NCBI GenBank assembly: GCA_035535495.1
Contig: DATLQA010000233.1
Span: 1-64,000, forward strand
Length of the DNA: 64,000 bases
Source: DASUZB01 sp035535495
GTDB taxonomy: Bacteria; Actinomycetota; CALGFH01
Reading direction: 5' to 3'
The notes under the pieces: generated by a model
Told to the model about the DNA's origin: nothing
The model's input: the letters and a program-made list of their open reading frames with translations, nothing else
Database searches by the model: none
Position numbers and translations under genes: made by a program
Part shown: positions 32,485-40,812 of the stretch, piece by piece
Position numbering within the stretch: the stretch's first letter is position 1
Layout: the number at the start of each line of letters is the position of its first letter

Positions 32485-33048
32485 ATGGCCGACACCGCCT
32501 TCACCACGCTGACCTCCGACCGGCTGGTGCTGCGCCGGTTCCGGCCGGAGGACCTGGACGCGTTCGTCGCCTACCGCTCCGATCCCGAGGTCGCCCGCTA
32601 CCAGGGCTGGGAGGCGCCGTATTCCCGCGCCGAGGCGACCAGGTTCCTCGCCGACCTTCAGGCCACCCACCCGGACACGCCCGACGTGTGGTACCAGATC
32701 GCGGTCGCGCTGCGGCAGACGGACCAGCTGATCGGCGACTGCGCCGCCCACGTCGAACCCGACGACCCGCGGCAGGCCGAGATCGGCTTCACCATCGCCC
32801 CGGCCCACCAGGGCCACGGCTACGCCACCGAGGCGGTGCGCCGGCTCCTCGACTACCTGCTCGTCGAGCGGGGCAAGCACCGCGTCCACGCGAGCTGCGA
32901 CGACCGCAACACCCGCTCGGCGGCGCTGCTGGAACGGGTCGGGATGCGCCGCGAGGGCCACCTGCTGGAGAGCACCTGGGCCAAGGGCGAGTGGACCAGC
33001 GACCTGCTGTTCGCCGTCCTGCGCCGCGACTGGCCGCCCGGAGGCTGA
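32485..33048 (+). CDS. GNAT N-acetyltransferase, RimJ/RimL-like
   Basis: This 187-residue protein has the RimJ-like pattern: LTSDRLVLRRFRPEDLDAFV, IGFTIAPAHQGHGYATEAV with the acetyl-CoA-binding Q-G-x-G-Y, and NTRSAALLERVGMRREGHL. It acetylates an amino group, with a protein N-terminus or antibiotic as the usual targets; the target is unknown. ATG 32485 follows GGACGGGA. It lies 24 bases behind wbbL in the same direction and may share its transcript. Confidence 0.85.
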   Translation: MADTAFTTLTSDRLVLRRFRPEDLDAFVAYRSDPEVARYQGWEAPYSRAEATRFLADLQATHPDTPDVWYQIAVALRQTDQLIGDCAAHVEPDDPRQAEIGFTIAPAHQGHGYATEAVRRLLDYLLVERGKHRVHASCDDRNTRSAALLERVGMRREGHLLESTWAKGEWTSDLLFAVLRRDWPPGG

Positions 33049-33079
33049 CCTGCAGCCGGGGCTCGAAATCCGCCACCGG

Positions 33080-33379
33080 TTGCTGCGGACCAGGGCCGAG
33101 ACGGGCACGCCCGTCCAGGCCCTGGTCCGCAGCACCGGCGACGCCAAGAGCCTGCTGGTCCGCTCTGCCACCGGCTACTGGATCCGCTTCCCAGTCGGCG
33201 ACCTGGACCGCCTGCTGCTGGCCACCCGAGTCGGCGGGGAGCCGCTGGCCGCCAGGCACGGCTTCCCGCTCCGCCTGGTCGCCCCTGGCCGGCGCGGCTT
33301 CTGGTGGGTGAAGTGGGTCGACCGCGTCGAGCTGCACGACACGCCGTGGTGGTGGCAACCACCGTTCCCGGTGACCTAG
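33080..33379 (+). CDS. Stand-alone C-terminal part of a molybdopterin oxidoreductase (YedY/sulfite oxidase-like)
   Basis: This 99-residue frame has the second half of the oxidoreductase molybdopterin-binding fold: ATGYWIRFPVGDLDRLLLAT, VGGEPLAARHGFPLRLVAPG, RGFWWVKWVDRVEL and the end WWWQPPFPVT. In full-length proteins these segments follow the molybdopterin-binding half and its cofactor cysteine, both of which are missing here. The only start is TTG 33080 with no clear ribosome site; the frame stays open back to ~33050. It is probably a truncated relic, though codon bias is intact. Its TAG overlaps the opposite GT4 gene's stop (CTAG). Confidence 0.5.
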   Translation: MLRTRAETGTPVQALVRSTGDAKSLLVRSATGYWIRFPVGDLDRLLLATRVGGEPLAARHGFPLRLVAPGRRGFWWVKWVDRVELHDTPWWWQPPFPVT

Positions 33380-34932
33380 GAGCCGGTCCCGGCCAGGCCG
33401 GCGCGGGTGGCGATCTCATGCCAGCGCCGACGGAAGGCGTCCTCGGAGAAGGCCTGGGCGCGCTCGACCGCGGCCGCGCCGAGGCGGCGGCAGTGGTCGG
33501 GGTCGGCGGCCAGCTCGCGGGTGCGGGCCTCCAGCTCTTCGAGCGTCGACCAGCGGTAGCCGTCGACCCCCTGGCGGACGATCTCGCGCTGGCCGGCCTG
33601 GTCGATCACCACCGGGACGCAGCCGGCCGCCATCGCCTCGACGGTGGTCATGCCGAAGTGCTCGAACACCCACGGCTGCTGCTCGGGGTCCTCGCCGAGG
33701 CCGGTCGCCGCCCAGAAGATCGAGCTGGTGGCGAACAGCTCGTCGACCTTGGCCCTTGGCGCGTTGGGGTGGATCTCCACCGGCAGGCCGGCGGCGGCCT
33801 CGCGCAGCGCGGCCAGGTAGGGGCGCTGGGACGGCTCGCAGCCGCCGACCACGTGCAGCGTCCAGGAGTCCAGGCCGCCGTTGCGGACCATCTGGCCGAA
33901 GGCCTGCACCTGTTCCAGCTGCTTCTTGTTGTGGCCGAGGCCGGGGGCGAAGAAGCGTCCGACCGTGAGGATCTTGCGGTCCTTGCTGCCGGGTTGGAGC
34001 TCGTGCACGCGGATCGGCGGGAACAGGACCTCGCTGTCGACCCCCCAGAGCCGCTTGATCCACGAGCGGGTGTACTCCGAGTTGGCCATCACCACCTGGT
34101 AGTGGTCGAGGAAGGACAGGTCGGTGGGGTCGCGCAGCAGCCAGGGGAACCGCTCGGCGACCCGCTGGCGCAGGTCCCGCTGGGACCCGGCCATGCGCAG
34201 GCGGCTCACCGCCACGCCCAGGTCGCGGTCGTCGCCGCCGCCCGGCTTGAACGTCTCGGTGCGCAGCACCAGCTCGGCCGGCTGCGGCGAGGCCGGCAGG
34301 CGCACCTCGTGCCCCCGGAACCGGTCCGGCTGGGCGACCAGCCGTGCCAGCTCGCGGCCGTCCTCGTCGCGGAAGGTCAGCTCGGCCGGTCCGGGCGCAC
34401 CGGGCCGGCCGAGGTCGAAGGTGAGCACCCGCTCCCCCTCGCTGCCCGGGACCTGCAGGAGCGAGCGGTCGCTGGTCCACGCCCACGAGCGGCGCCGCCC
34501 GCCCTCAGGGGGAAACCAGCCCAGCCCGTAGCCGATGTCCGGCCGTACCTGGCGGACGTACGGGCCGGCCAGGCGGACCAGGCGCCGCCGCCACGCCGCC
34601 ATGTCGTGGTCGAACGGGGTGGGGAACCAGCACAGGTAGAGGCTGTGGGCCGCCCGCGCCTTGATGCGGCTCATGTAGGAGGCGTTGACGAACAGGTCGT
34701 ACTCGGACGACACCCGGGCCAGGTCGGTCTCGCCCCGGTCGGAGACCACCCGCAGCGCCACCTTGGCCAGGTCCAGTCCGAGATGGTCGGCGAGGACGTC
34801 CTTGCCGACGTCCTCGTGGCCGATGAGGTCGACCTCGTGGCCGTCCTCGGCGAGGACCTGGGCGAGCATGCTGGAGTGGCGCTCACCGCCACCCATCGAA
34901 TGCAGGAACCGGTTGTAGACGGCGGCCTTCAA
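33376..34932 (-). CDS. GT4 glycosyltransferase with inserted beta-domain
   Basis: This 518-residue protein has a GT-B fold. The N-domain includes YNRFLHSMGGGERHSSML. The C-domain includes LTVGRFFAPGLGHNKKQLE, a HVVGG strand, and EHFGMTTVEAMAAGCVPVV with the E-x7-E retaining-GT motif. Residues ~145-246 are an extra beta-rich segment (VLTFDLGRPGAPGPAELTF, GHEVRLPASPQPAELVL) not found in ordinary GT4s, possibly a carbohydrate-binding sandwich. It starts at TTG 34932, ten bases after GGGAG. It follows the methyltransferase at 34983 by 50 bases and is likely in its operon. Confidence 0.8.
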   Translation of the reverse strand: MKAAVYNRFLHSMGGGERHSSMLAQVLAEDGHEVDLIGHEDVGKDVLADHLGLDLAKVALRVVSDRGETDLARVSSEYDLFVNASYMSRIKARAAHSLYLCWFPTPFDHDMAAWRRRLVRLAGPYVRQVRPDIGYGLGWFPPEGGRRRSWAWTSDRSLLQVPGSEGERVLTFDLGRPGAPGPAELTFRDEDGRELARLVAQPDRFRGHEVRLPASPQPAELVLRTETFKPGGGDDRDLGVAVSRLRMAGSQRDLRQRVAERFPWLLRDPTDLSFLDHYQVVMANSEYTRSWIKRLWGVDSEVLFPPIRVHELQPGSKDRKILTVGRFFAPGLGHNKKQLEQVQAFGQMVRNGGLDSWTLHVVGGCEPSQRPYLAALREAAAGLPVEIHPNAPRAKVDELFATSSIFWAATGLGEDPEQQPWVFEHFGMTTVEAMAAGCVPVVIDQAGQREIVRQGVDGYRWSTLEELEARTRELAADPDHCRRLGAAAVERAQAFSEDAFRRRWHEIATRAGLAGTGS

Positions 34933-34982
34933 GCGTCGGACACTCCCTGTGGCGTGGTGGGCGTCGGCGCGGGCCGCGCCGG

Positions 34983-35834
34983 TCAGGCGTGCGCGCGCAC
35001 GAAGATCTCGTTCGGCTGGTACATCCCCCATACTAGGTTGTCGTGCGCGATCCGGAGCTCCCGCACCGCCTCCTGCGTCTCCCGCAGCCGGTCGCAGAGC
35101 ACCTTGGCGACGTGGGCGAGCTGGTAGGCCCACGAAGGGTCGTGCGACTCCCGCCAGCGGCCGCGGCCGTCGTGATGCTGCAGCGCCATGGCGACCTGGC
35201 TGGTGGCGGCGTCGAGGACGTCGTCAAGTCCCGGGTGGACGATCGCCTCCGGCGCCAGGAACCCCGGCGGCGGCCCCGGATGGTTCTGCGGGTTCGGCCC
35301 TGACTCCTCGACCTCGAGGCCGGCCTCACGGCAGAGGAACTCCAGCAGCGGGGCGTCGTAGAAGCGCACGTGGGTCGGGTCCCGCCAGAAGTCGTGGGTG
35401 AGCACCGCGTAACAGGCCGGGTTGGGGGTGGCGGCCACGAACTTGCCGCCAGGCACCAGCACCTTGCGGACGCCGTCGAGCATGCGCACGACCTGCTCCG
35501 GCGTGAGGTGCTCGACGAAGTGGGCGCAGAAGACCCCGCCGAACGGCCCTGGGGTCGGGTCGGCGTGCAGGTACTCGATGGCGTCGTCGAGGAGCACGTC
35601 GAGCCCGCGGCCGCGGGCCTGCTCCACCATGCCCTCGTCCGAGTCGACGCCGACGGCCTTGATGCCCGCGTCGTGCAGCATGGTGACGAAGTCGCCGCGG
35701 CCGCAGCCAAGGTCGACCACTGGCGCCGCCTGGTCGGCGAACATCGGCACGTAGAAGCTCTGCACGGCACGCGCGTGCTCGCCGTGGGGGTCGAAGTCCA
35801 TGTAGGCGTAGTAGTCGCTTTCGAGTCGGGTCAT
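34983..35834 (-). CDS. Class I SAM methyltransferase, glycan-locus type
   Basis: This 283-residue protein has a full SAM site: PVVDLGCGRGDFVTMLHDAG, VGVDSDEGMVEQAR, GVFCAHFVEHLTPEQVVRML, PGGKFVAATPNPACYAVLTH. A C-terminal helical region (LAHVAKVLCDRLRETQEAV) is shared with the eroded paralogue at 22149. It probably methylates a sugar or lipid intermediate. ATG 35834 follows AAGGAGGT, one of the strongest ribosome sites here. A -10 TAGCAT lies at 35924-35919. It heads an operon with the GT4 gene. Confidence 0.85.
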   Translation of the reverse strand: MTRLESDYYAYMDFDPHGEHARAVQSFYVPMFADQAAPVVDLGCGRGDFVTMLHDAGIKAVGVDSDEGMVEQARGRGLDVLLDDAIEYLHADPTPGPFGGVFCAHFVEHLTPEQVVRMLDGVRKVLVPGGKFVAATPNPACYAVLTHDFWRDPTHVRFYDAPLLEFLCREAGLEVEESGPNPQNHPGPPPGFLAPEAIVHPGLDDVLDAATSQVAMALQHHDGRGRWRESHDPSWAYQLAHVAKVLCDRLRETQEAVRELRIAHDNLVWGMYQPNEIFVRAHA

Positions 35835-35918
35835 GGTCGACCTCCTTGCGCCGCGACCACGCTGCCGCGGTGCCGCCTCCCCCCGTACGACATGGCGCCC
35901 AGGACCGAGGGCACCCGA

Positions 35919-35924
35919 ATGCTA
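35919..35924 (-). promoter_or_regulatory. -10 box (TAGCAT) for the methyltransferase-GT4 operon
   Basis: On the minus strand TAGCAT lies 84 bases before ATG 35834 and faces the divergent GT-C promoter at 36016. Confidence 0.4.
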
Positions 35925-36015
35925 CCGACCGGCGCGTCCGCAGGGCGACTCCTGGGCTCGCCGGCCGGCGCCTGGCCGGCTCCAAGCGGGCCGGGGCAGG
36001 ACGCCGGTGGCCGGG

Positions 36016-36021
36016 TAGACT
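36016..36021 (+). promoter_or_regulatory. -10 box (TAGACT) for a leaderless GT-C transcript
   Basis: TAGACT ends ten bases before ATG 36032, and the gap holds no ribosome site. Confidence 0.5.
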
Positions 36022-36031
36022 GCGGCGCGAC

Positions 36032-38107
36032 ATGCGGACCCGCTCCACCTCCCCGCCTGCCGCCGAGCCGGAGGCCCTGGATGCGGCCGCGCCGGCCGGC
36101 GCCGCGATCGAGCTGCGACCGGCCGAGGCGCTGTGGCTGGGCGGCACCGCCGTGATCGCCGCGGTCTGCTGGGCGTCCCTGGCCGCCGCGCACCTCGCTG
36201 TGCTCTCGGTCGGCTCGGTGCTCGGCCTGGCGGCGGTGATGCTCGCGGCGCTCGCCGTCCCCGTCTGGCTGTCCCTGCGGCGCGGAGCCCGCCGCCTGGT
36301 CCTCGGCGGCCGCCTCGGCTGGGTCGAGGTGGCGGCGCTGGCGGCCGGCGCCGGCCTGCTGCTCCTGCTCTACCTGCCCGGCTTCCCGTACGGCGTGGCC
36401 GACAAGGACCCCGGCGGGTACGTGCAGCACGGCTTCTCGATCGCCCGCACCGGCGACTTCCGCATCCACGACGAGGCCCTGGCCAAGCTGCCGGACATGA
36501 CCCGGTACGGCGCCGGCATCCGCTTCCCCGGCATCTGGATCAGCGACGCCGCCCGCGCCGAGGTGGTGCCGCAGTTCTACCACCTGTACCCGGCCACCCT
36601 CGGCTTCCTCGGCCGGCTCTCGGGCCAGACCGCCATGATGAGCCTGAACGCGCTGCTCGCGGTGGTGTCCGCCGCCGGGGTGTACCTGGTGGGGCGGCGA
36701 CTGGCCGGGCCGGTCGCCGGGGCGGTGGCCGCCGCCGTGCTCGCCCTCGACATGGTCCAGGTCTGGCAGGCCAAGTACCCGACCACCGAGATCTCCACCA
36801 AGCTCTTCTTCGTGGTCACCATCCTCGGCCTGGTGGTCGCCGCCGAGACCCGCTGGTGGCCGCCGGCGGTGCTGGCCGGCGCGGCGCTCGGGGTCGCCTG
36901 GCTGGACCGGCCCGACACGCTGCTGCCGGTGCTGATCGCTCTCGGCGTGCTCGCCGCCGCGGTGGTGCTCGGGCGCTTCGGGCGGCTCCACGCCGCGTTC
37001 GCGCTCGGCCTGGCGGTGGTCGCCCCCCACGCCATCTGGCAGGCGCTCGGCCCTGCCGGCAGGTACAGCCAGGCCGCCGGCGGCATCACCAGCGGCCGGC
37101 TCGCCCTGGCCGCCGCCGCGCTCGCCGCCGGCACGGTGGTCGGCCGGGTGCTGTGGCGGGGGCCGCTCGGCCGGTGGATCGAGCGGTTGGCGGGCCGGCT
37201 GGTCGCCGACCCGCGCCGCCGCTTGGCGCTCAAGGCGCTGCTCCCGGCCGGCCTGGTCCTGCTCGCCCTGGTCGCGTGGTTCCGGCCGCAGCTCTTCGGC
37301 GCCGACTACTTCGACTACAACGGCCGCCTGATCCGCAGCTACGACGAGCAGAACCTGCGCCGCCTCGCCTGGTTCGTGACCGTGCCGGGGATCGCCGCCA
37401 CCCTGGTCGGCTTCGCGGTGGTGGCGCTGCGCCGCTGGCGGGCGGCGGTCTGGATCGCGGTCGGGCCGGCGGTGGTGCTGCTCATCCTCTACCTCTACCA
37501 GGCGGTCAACTCGACCCGGCTGATGTGGTGGAGCCGGCGCTACGTGCCCAGCGGCCTGCTGGTGTTCGCACTGCTGATCGGGATCGCCTGCGCCGCGGCG
37601 TGGGCGTGGCGGGGGAGAGGACGACTGCTCGCGCTGGTCGCCGCCGTGGCGGTGGCCGGGGTGGTGGTGGGGACCGGGCTGGTGCAGAGCCTGCCGCTCG
37701 CCAGGCACCGGGAGTTCGGCGGGTCGTTCGCCGCCTCGGCCCGGATCGCCGACGCCGCGCACGGCCGCCAGGGGGTGTTCGTCTGGGGGCCGCGCCGCAC
37801 CTACTACGACACCATGCCGCTGTTCGCCGCGCCGGTGTGGCTGCAACGCGACCAGCTCTCGGTGATCCTGCCGCCGAACGGCACCCGCGCCGACCTGGAG
37901 CGCATCCAACGTGCCTTCCCCGGCCAGCCGCTGTTCCTGGTCACCGGCTCGCTGGGCCTGCCGCCGACCCTCCGCCAGGCCGGCCTGCGCAAGGTCGACG
38001 GCTTCCGGGTGGCGATGCCGTTCTGGCAGGAGTCCGACACCCAGCGGCCCTCCCACAACGTCGGCGTCGGCGCCAGGATCGAGATCTGGTCGCTCGGCGG
38101 GCCATAG
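36032..38107 (+). CDS. GT-C membrane glycosyltransferase, paralogue B (691 residues)
   Basis: This protein has about twelve helices and the same layout and length as the gene at 23829. The catalytic-loop region reads FPYGVADKDPGGYVQHGF; further shared segments are WQAKYPTTE, FDYNGRLIRSYDEQNLRRL and TRLMWWSRRYVPSG. It probably adds a sugar to an extracytoplasmic glycan. An in-frame start at 35846 is rejected because it would cross the divergent promoter region; ATG 36032 fits the leaderless pattern. The C-terminal soluble domain spans ~560-691. As with paralogue A, a methyltransferase lies divergently upstream, suggesting the pair was duplicated as a block. Confidence 0.75.
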   Translation: MRTRSTSPPAAEPEALDAAAPAGAAIELRPAEALWLGGTAVIAAVCWASLAAAHLAVLSVGSVLGLAAVMLAALAVPVWLSLRRGARRLVLGGRLGWVEVAALAAGAGLLLLLYLPGFPYGVADKDPGGYVQHGFSIARTGDFRIHDEALAKLPDMTRYGAGIRFPGIWISDAARAEVVPQFYHLYPATLGFLGRLSGQTAMMSLNALLAVVSAAGVYLVGRRLAGPVAGAVAAAVLALDMVQVWQAKYPTTEISTKLFFVVTILGLVVAAETRWWPPAVLAGAALGVAWLDRPDTLLPVLIALGVLAAAVVLGRFGRLHAAFALGLAVVAPHAIWQALGPAGRYSQAAGGITSGRLALAAAALAAGTVVGRVLWRGPLGRWIERLAGRLVADPRRRLALKALLPAGLVLLALVAWFRPQLFGADYFDYNGRLIRSYDEQNLRRLAWFVTVPGIAATLVGFAVVALRRWRAAVWIAVGPAVVLLILYLYQAVNSTRLMWWSRRYVPSGLLVFALLIGIACAAAWAWRGRGRLLALVAAVAVAGVVVGTGLVQSLPLARHREFGGSFAASARIADAAHGRQGVFVWGPRRTYYDTMPLFAAPVWLQRDQLSVILPPNGTRADLERIQRAFPGQPLFLVTGSLGLPPTLRQAGLRKVDGFRVAMPFWQESDTQRPSHNVGVGARIEIWSLGGP

Positions 38108-38113
38108 GCTCGC

Positions 38114-38139
38114 CCGGCATCGTCGATCCCCGATGCCGG
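38114..38139. terminator. Terminator hairpin between convergent GT-C genes
   Basis: CCGGCATCG (38114-38122) pairs perfectly with CGATGCCGG (38131-38139) around an 8-base loop, directly between the stop codons of two converging genes. Confidence 0.7.
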
Positions 38140-39777
38140 TCAGCCCCTGGCGCCGGTCAGCAGCAGCAGCGGCAGCCGGCCGCTGTTGGCCCTGCGGGCG
38201 GTCGGGGCCGCCTTGCCCCAGACCGGCCCGCCGTCGCCGGCCTCGGCGAGCACCAGCCACACCCGACCCGAGCGGGTCCGGGCGGTGGCCTCGCGGACGG
38301 CCGCCTCCGCGCCCGGCTGCCCGCGCTGGTGGGTGACCACCAGCTCCGGCCGGTCCGGGTAGTCCACCTGGAACAGCACGGCCGTGTCGCTCTGGGTGGG
38401 CGTGAAGGTGGGCCGGTCCGGCCAGTAGTAGGCGAACGCGAACGAGGCGTTGCGGCCGACCAGCACCACGTCGCCCGGCCGCCGGTTCTCGAGCACGAAG
38501 GCGACCTGCTGGCGCAGGGTGCTGCCCGGCATCGGCCTGCGGACCGCCTCGCGGCTCGCCGGCACCAGCAGCGCGGCCGCCAGCCCGGCGGCGGCCAGCC
38601 CCACCGGGACCGTCGCCGGCCGCCGGAACGACCAGGCGACCAGCGCGCCGACGCCGAGCCCGGCGCAGACGGTGAACAGCACGGTGACGAACAGGCTGGT
38701 CCGCTCGTCCAGGAACGGGTACCGGTGGGCCGCGCCCGCGACCACCAGCTCGGCCAGCAGGACCGGCACCGCCAGCGCGGTCGCCGGCAGGCGCCCGCGC
38801 CACAGCGCCGCCAGGCCGCCCAGCGCCAGCACGACGGCGAGCGCCCAGGGCCCGAACCCGGCTCGGCCGAGCGTCTCGGCCAGACGGGTGGCGACGAACG
38901 AGACCGCCCGGCCGGGCCCCTCGGACACCGGGACGAAGGCGTACCCCCAGTACCGCTGCATGGCCGCGTTGTCGCCCACCGACAGGAACACCAGGAAGAC
39001 GGCCGCCTCGACGGCACCGGCGACGAGCCCGAGCCCGAGGACCTGGCGCAGCCGCCCCCAGCGCCGCTCCGCCAGGCAGCGCAGCGCGAGCGCGCCGAAC
39101 ACCGCCGCCGAGGCGAACACGGCCGCGTGGCTGACCAGCACCGCCGCCGCGCAGGCCACGCACAGGACCAGCAGCCGCCAGGGGCCGCGGCGCTCCGGCC
39201 CGGTCCAGTCCGCCTCGACGCGGGCACCGAGCCAGAGCAGCAGCAGGGTCACGAACACGTCGCCGGTGTACTGCTTGAGGTCGTCGTTGGCGATGGCGCT
39301 CGGGGCGATCGCCGCGGCCACGCCGGCGGCGACCGCCTGGACCCGTCCCAGCCGCCGGCCGAGCAGGTAGGCGGGCACCACCGCCGCCACCGCGAACGCG
39401 ATCGGCAGCAGCCGCAGCCGCTCGGGCGGCCCGATCTCCGGGACCAGGCGCAGCAGCGACGTCCAGCCGATCGGCGTGGACGAGGTCAGCATGCGCAGCT
39501 GGTGGAACGGGGCGCGGACCGAGTCGGCGACCCAGCCCTCGTCCAGCCAGAACGAGTGCGACAGCAGGTAGCCGAGCCGGCGGCTCACCGTCGCCAGGAC
39601 GAGCAGGACGGCGACCAGGCCGAGCTCGACCGCCGGGTGGCGGGCCAGCCGCCGCCAGCCCCCGGCGCGCGGCTGGCGCGGCGCGGCCGGTCGGGCGGGC
39701 GCCGCGCCGTGCCGCTCGACCGGCGGCCTCCTCTGGTCCACCGCCGCCCGTGGCCCTGGGTGCTGGCTGTCGGTCAT
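38140..39777 (-). CDS. GT-C/GT39-like membrane glycosyltransferase
   Basis: This 545-residue protein has a basic N-terminus (~45 residues), about nine or ten helices and an acidic pair in FWLDEGWVADSVRAPFHQL in the first outer loop. DDLKQYTGDVFVTLLLLWLG follows, then a C-terminal soluble domain (RPGDVVLVGRNASFAFAYYW). It is the same broad type as the gene at 9169. ATG 39777 has no ribosome site but a CACAAT box ends eight bases upstream, so it may be leaderless. Long open frames continuing upstream in the same frame are antisense to the transporter genes and are not coding. Confidence 0.75.
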   Translation of the reverse strand: MTDSQHPGPRAAVDQRRPPVERHGAAPARPAAPRQPRAGGWRRLARHPAVELGLVAVLLVLATVSRRLGYLLSHSFWLDEGWVADSVRAPFHQLRMLTSSTPIGWTSLLRLVPEIGPPERLRLLPIAFAVAAVVPAYLLGRRLGRVQAVAAGVAAAIAPSAIANDDLKQYTGDVFVTLLLLWLGARVEADWTGPERRGPWRLLVLCVACAAAVLVSHAAVFASAAVFGALALRCLAERRWGRLRQVLGLGLVAGAVEAAVFLVFLSVGDNAAMQRYWGYAFVPVSEGPGRAVSFVATRLAETLGRAGFGPWALAVVLALGGLAALWRGRLPATALAVPVLLAELVVAGAAHRYPFLDERTSLFVTVLFTVCAGLGVGALVAWSFRRPATVPVGLAAAGLAAALLVPASREAVRRPMPGSTLRQQVAFVLENRRPGDVVLVGRNASFAFAYYWPDRPTFTPTQSDTAVLFQVDYPDRPELVVTHQRGQPGAEAAVREATARTRSGRVWLVLAEAGDGGPVWGKAAPTARRANSGRLPLLLLTGARG

Positions 39778-39785
39778 GACCGCGA

Positions 39786-39791
39786 ATTGTG
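39786..39791 (-). promoter_or_regulatory. -10 box (CACAAT) for the GT39-like gene
   Basis: On the minus strand CACAAT ends eight bases before ATG 39777, the same geometry as the other leaderless candidates. Confidence 0.35.
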
Positions 39792-39851
39792 GCACAGACG
39801 CGCGAGTGAACGTCCTGGCCGGCGGCGCCGGGGATGTACGCCGTGCGCCGG

Positions 39852-39857
39852 TATACT
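39852..39857 (+). promoter_or_regulatory. -10 box (TATACT) for the Wzm/Wzt-glycosyltransferase operon
   Basis: TATACT lies 91 bases before the ATG of the permease gene. The six genes downstream overlap or nearly overlap, so this is probably their main promoter. Confidence 0.5.
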
Positions 39858-39948
39858 CCGGGAGTCCCGGGCCGGTCGGGCCGGGACGTTCGGTTGCAGG
39901 ATCCCGATGGTCACGCTGCTCGCCGACGGCGAGCGAGGAGAGGCACGC

Positions 39949-40809
39949 ATGGCGAGTGCGGCCGACGCCCGCGCCCTTGCCCAGACCCGGGTCCGCTGGG
40001 AACTGCTGGCGAACCTGGTGCGCAAGGACCTCAAGGTCAAATACAAGAACTCGGCCCTCGGCTTCGCCTGGTCGCTGGCCAACCCGCTGCTCTACCTGGC
40101 GGTGTTCTCGATCGTGTTCAGCGGGTTCCTGCTGCGCGGCGGCGTCCCCAGGTTCGCGGTCTACCTGATGTCCGGGCTGCTGGTCTGGAACTTCTTCGCC
40201 ACCGCCACGATGGGCGCCACCGGCGCCGTCACCGGCAGCGCCAACCTGGTCAAGAAGGTCCGCTTCCCGCGCATCGTGCTGCCGCTGGCCTCGGTCGGCT
40301 TCGCCGGCGTGCACTTCGTGCTCCAGCTCGGGGTGCTGTTCGTGGTCCTGGTGCCGCTGCACCGGACCGCGTTCGGGGCGCAACTCTGGCTGGCCGTGCC
40401 CGCGCTCGCGGTGGCGGTGGCCTTCACCGTGGGGATGAGCCTGCTCGCCTCCAGCCTCAACGTCCGCTTCCGCGACGTCGAGCACCTGCTGGAGGTCGCC
40501 CTGCTCGCCTGGTTCTGGCTCACCCCGATCGTCTACCCGGTCGCGCTGGTCAAGGAGCGGCTGGGCGAGCTGTTCTGGCTCTACATGGCCAACCCGATGG
40601 CCACCGTGGTGGTGGCGATGCAGCGGGCGATCTACGCCGACGCCGCCCCGATCGGCAAGGACGGCGTGGCCGTGCCCGTCCTGGCCGACGGCGGCTACGC
40701 CTTCTACCTCAGGTGGCTCGGCATCACCGGGCTGGTGTCGCTGGGGCTGATCGCGATCGGGTTGTTCACCTTCCGCCGGCTGGAAGCCGACTTCGCCGAG
40801 GAGCTGTAG
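39949..40809 (+). CDS. wzm: ABC-2 type polysaccharide exporter permease (Wzm-like)
   Basis: This 286-residue protein has six helices and the ABC-2 pattern: an amphipathic N-terminus with LVRKDLKVKYKNSALGFAWS, NPLLYLAVFSIVFS, LVKKVRFPRIVLPLASV and ANPMATVVVAMQRAIY. It pairs with the ATPase immediately downstream to carry a completed polysaccharide across the inner membrane. ATG 39949 follows GAGGAG. Similar pairs export galactan in mycobacteria and O-antigen in Gram-negatives. Confidence 0.9.
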   Translation: MASAADARALAQTRVRWELLANLVRKDLKVKYKNSALGFAWSLANPLLYLAVFSIVFSGFLLRGGVPRFAVYLMSGLLVWNFFATATMGATGAVTGSANLVKKVRFPRIVLPLASVGFAGVHFVLQLGVLFVVLVPLHRTAFGAQLWLAVPALAVAVAFTVGMSLLASSLNVRFRDVEHLLEVALLAWFWLTPIVYPVALVKERLGELFWLYMANPMATVVVAMQRAIYADAAPIGKDGVAVPVLADGGYAFYLRWLGITGLVSLGLIAIGLFTFRRLEADFAEEL

Positions 40810-40812
40810 CCG

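Noticed and set aside
35831..39163. Long minus-strand frame opposite the GT-C gene at 36032
   Set aside because: Repetitive Arg/Gly/Ala/Pro composition, no domains, antisense to a clear membrane protein.
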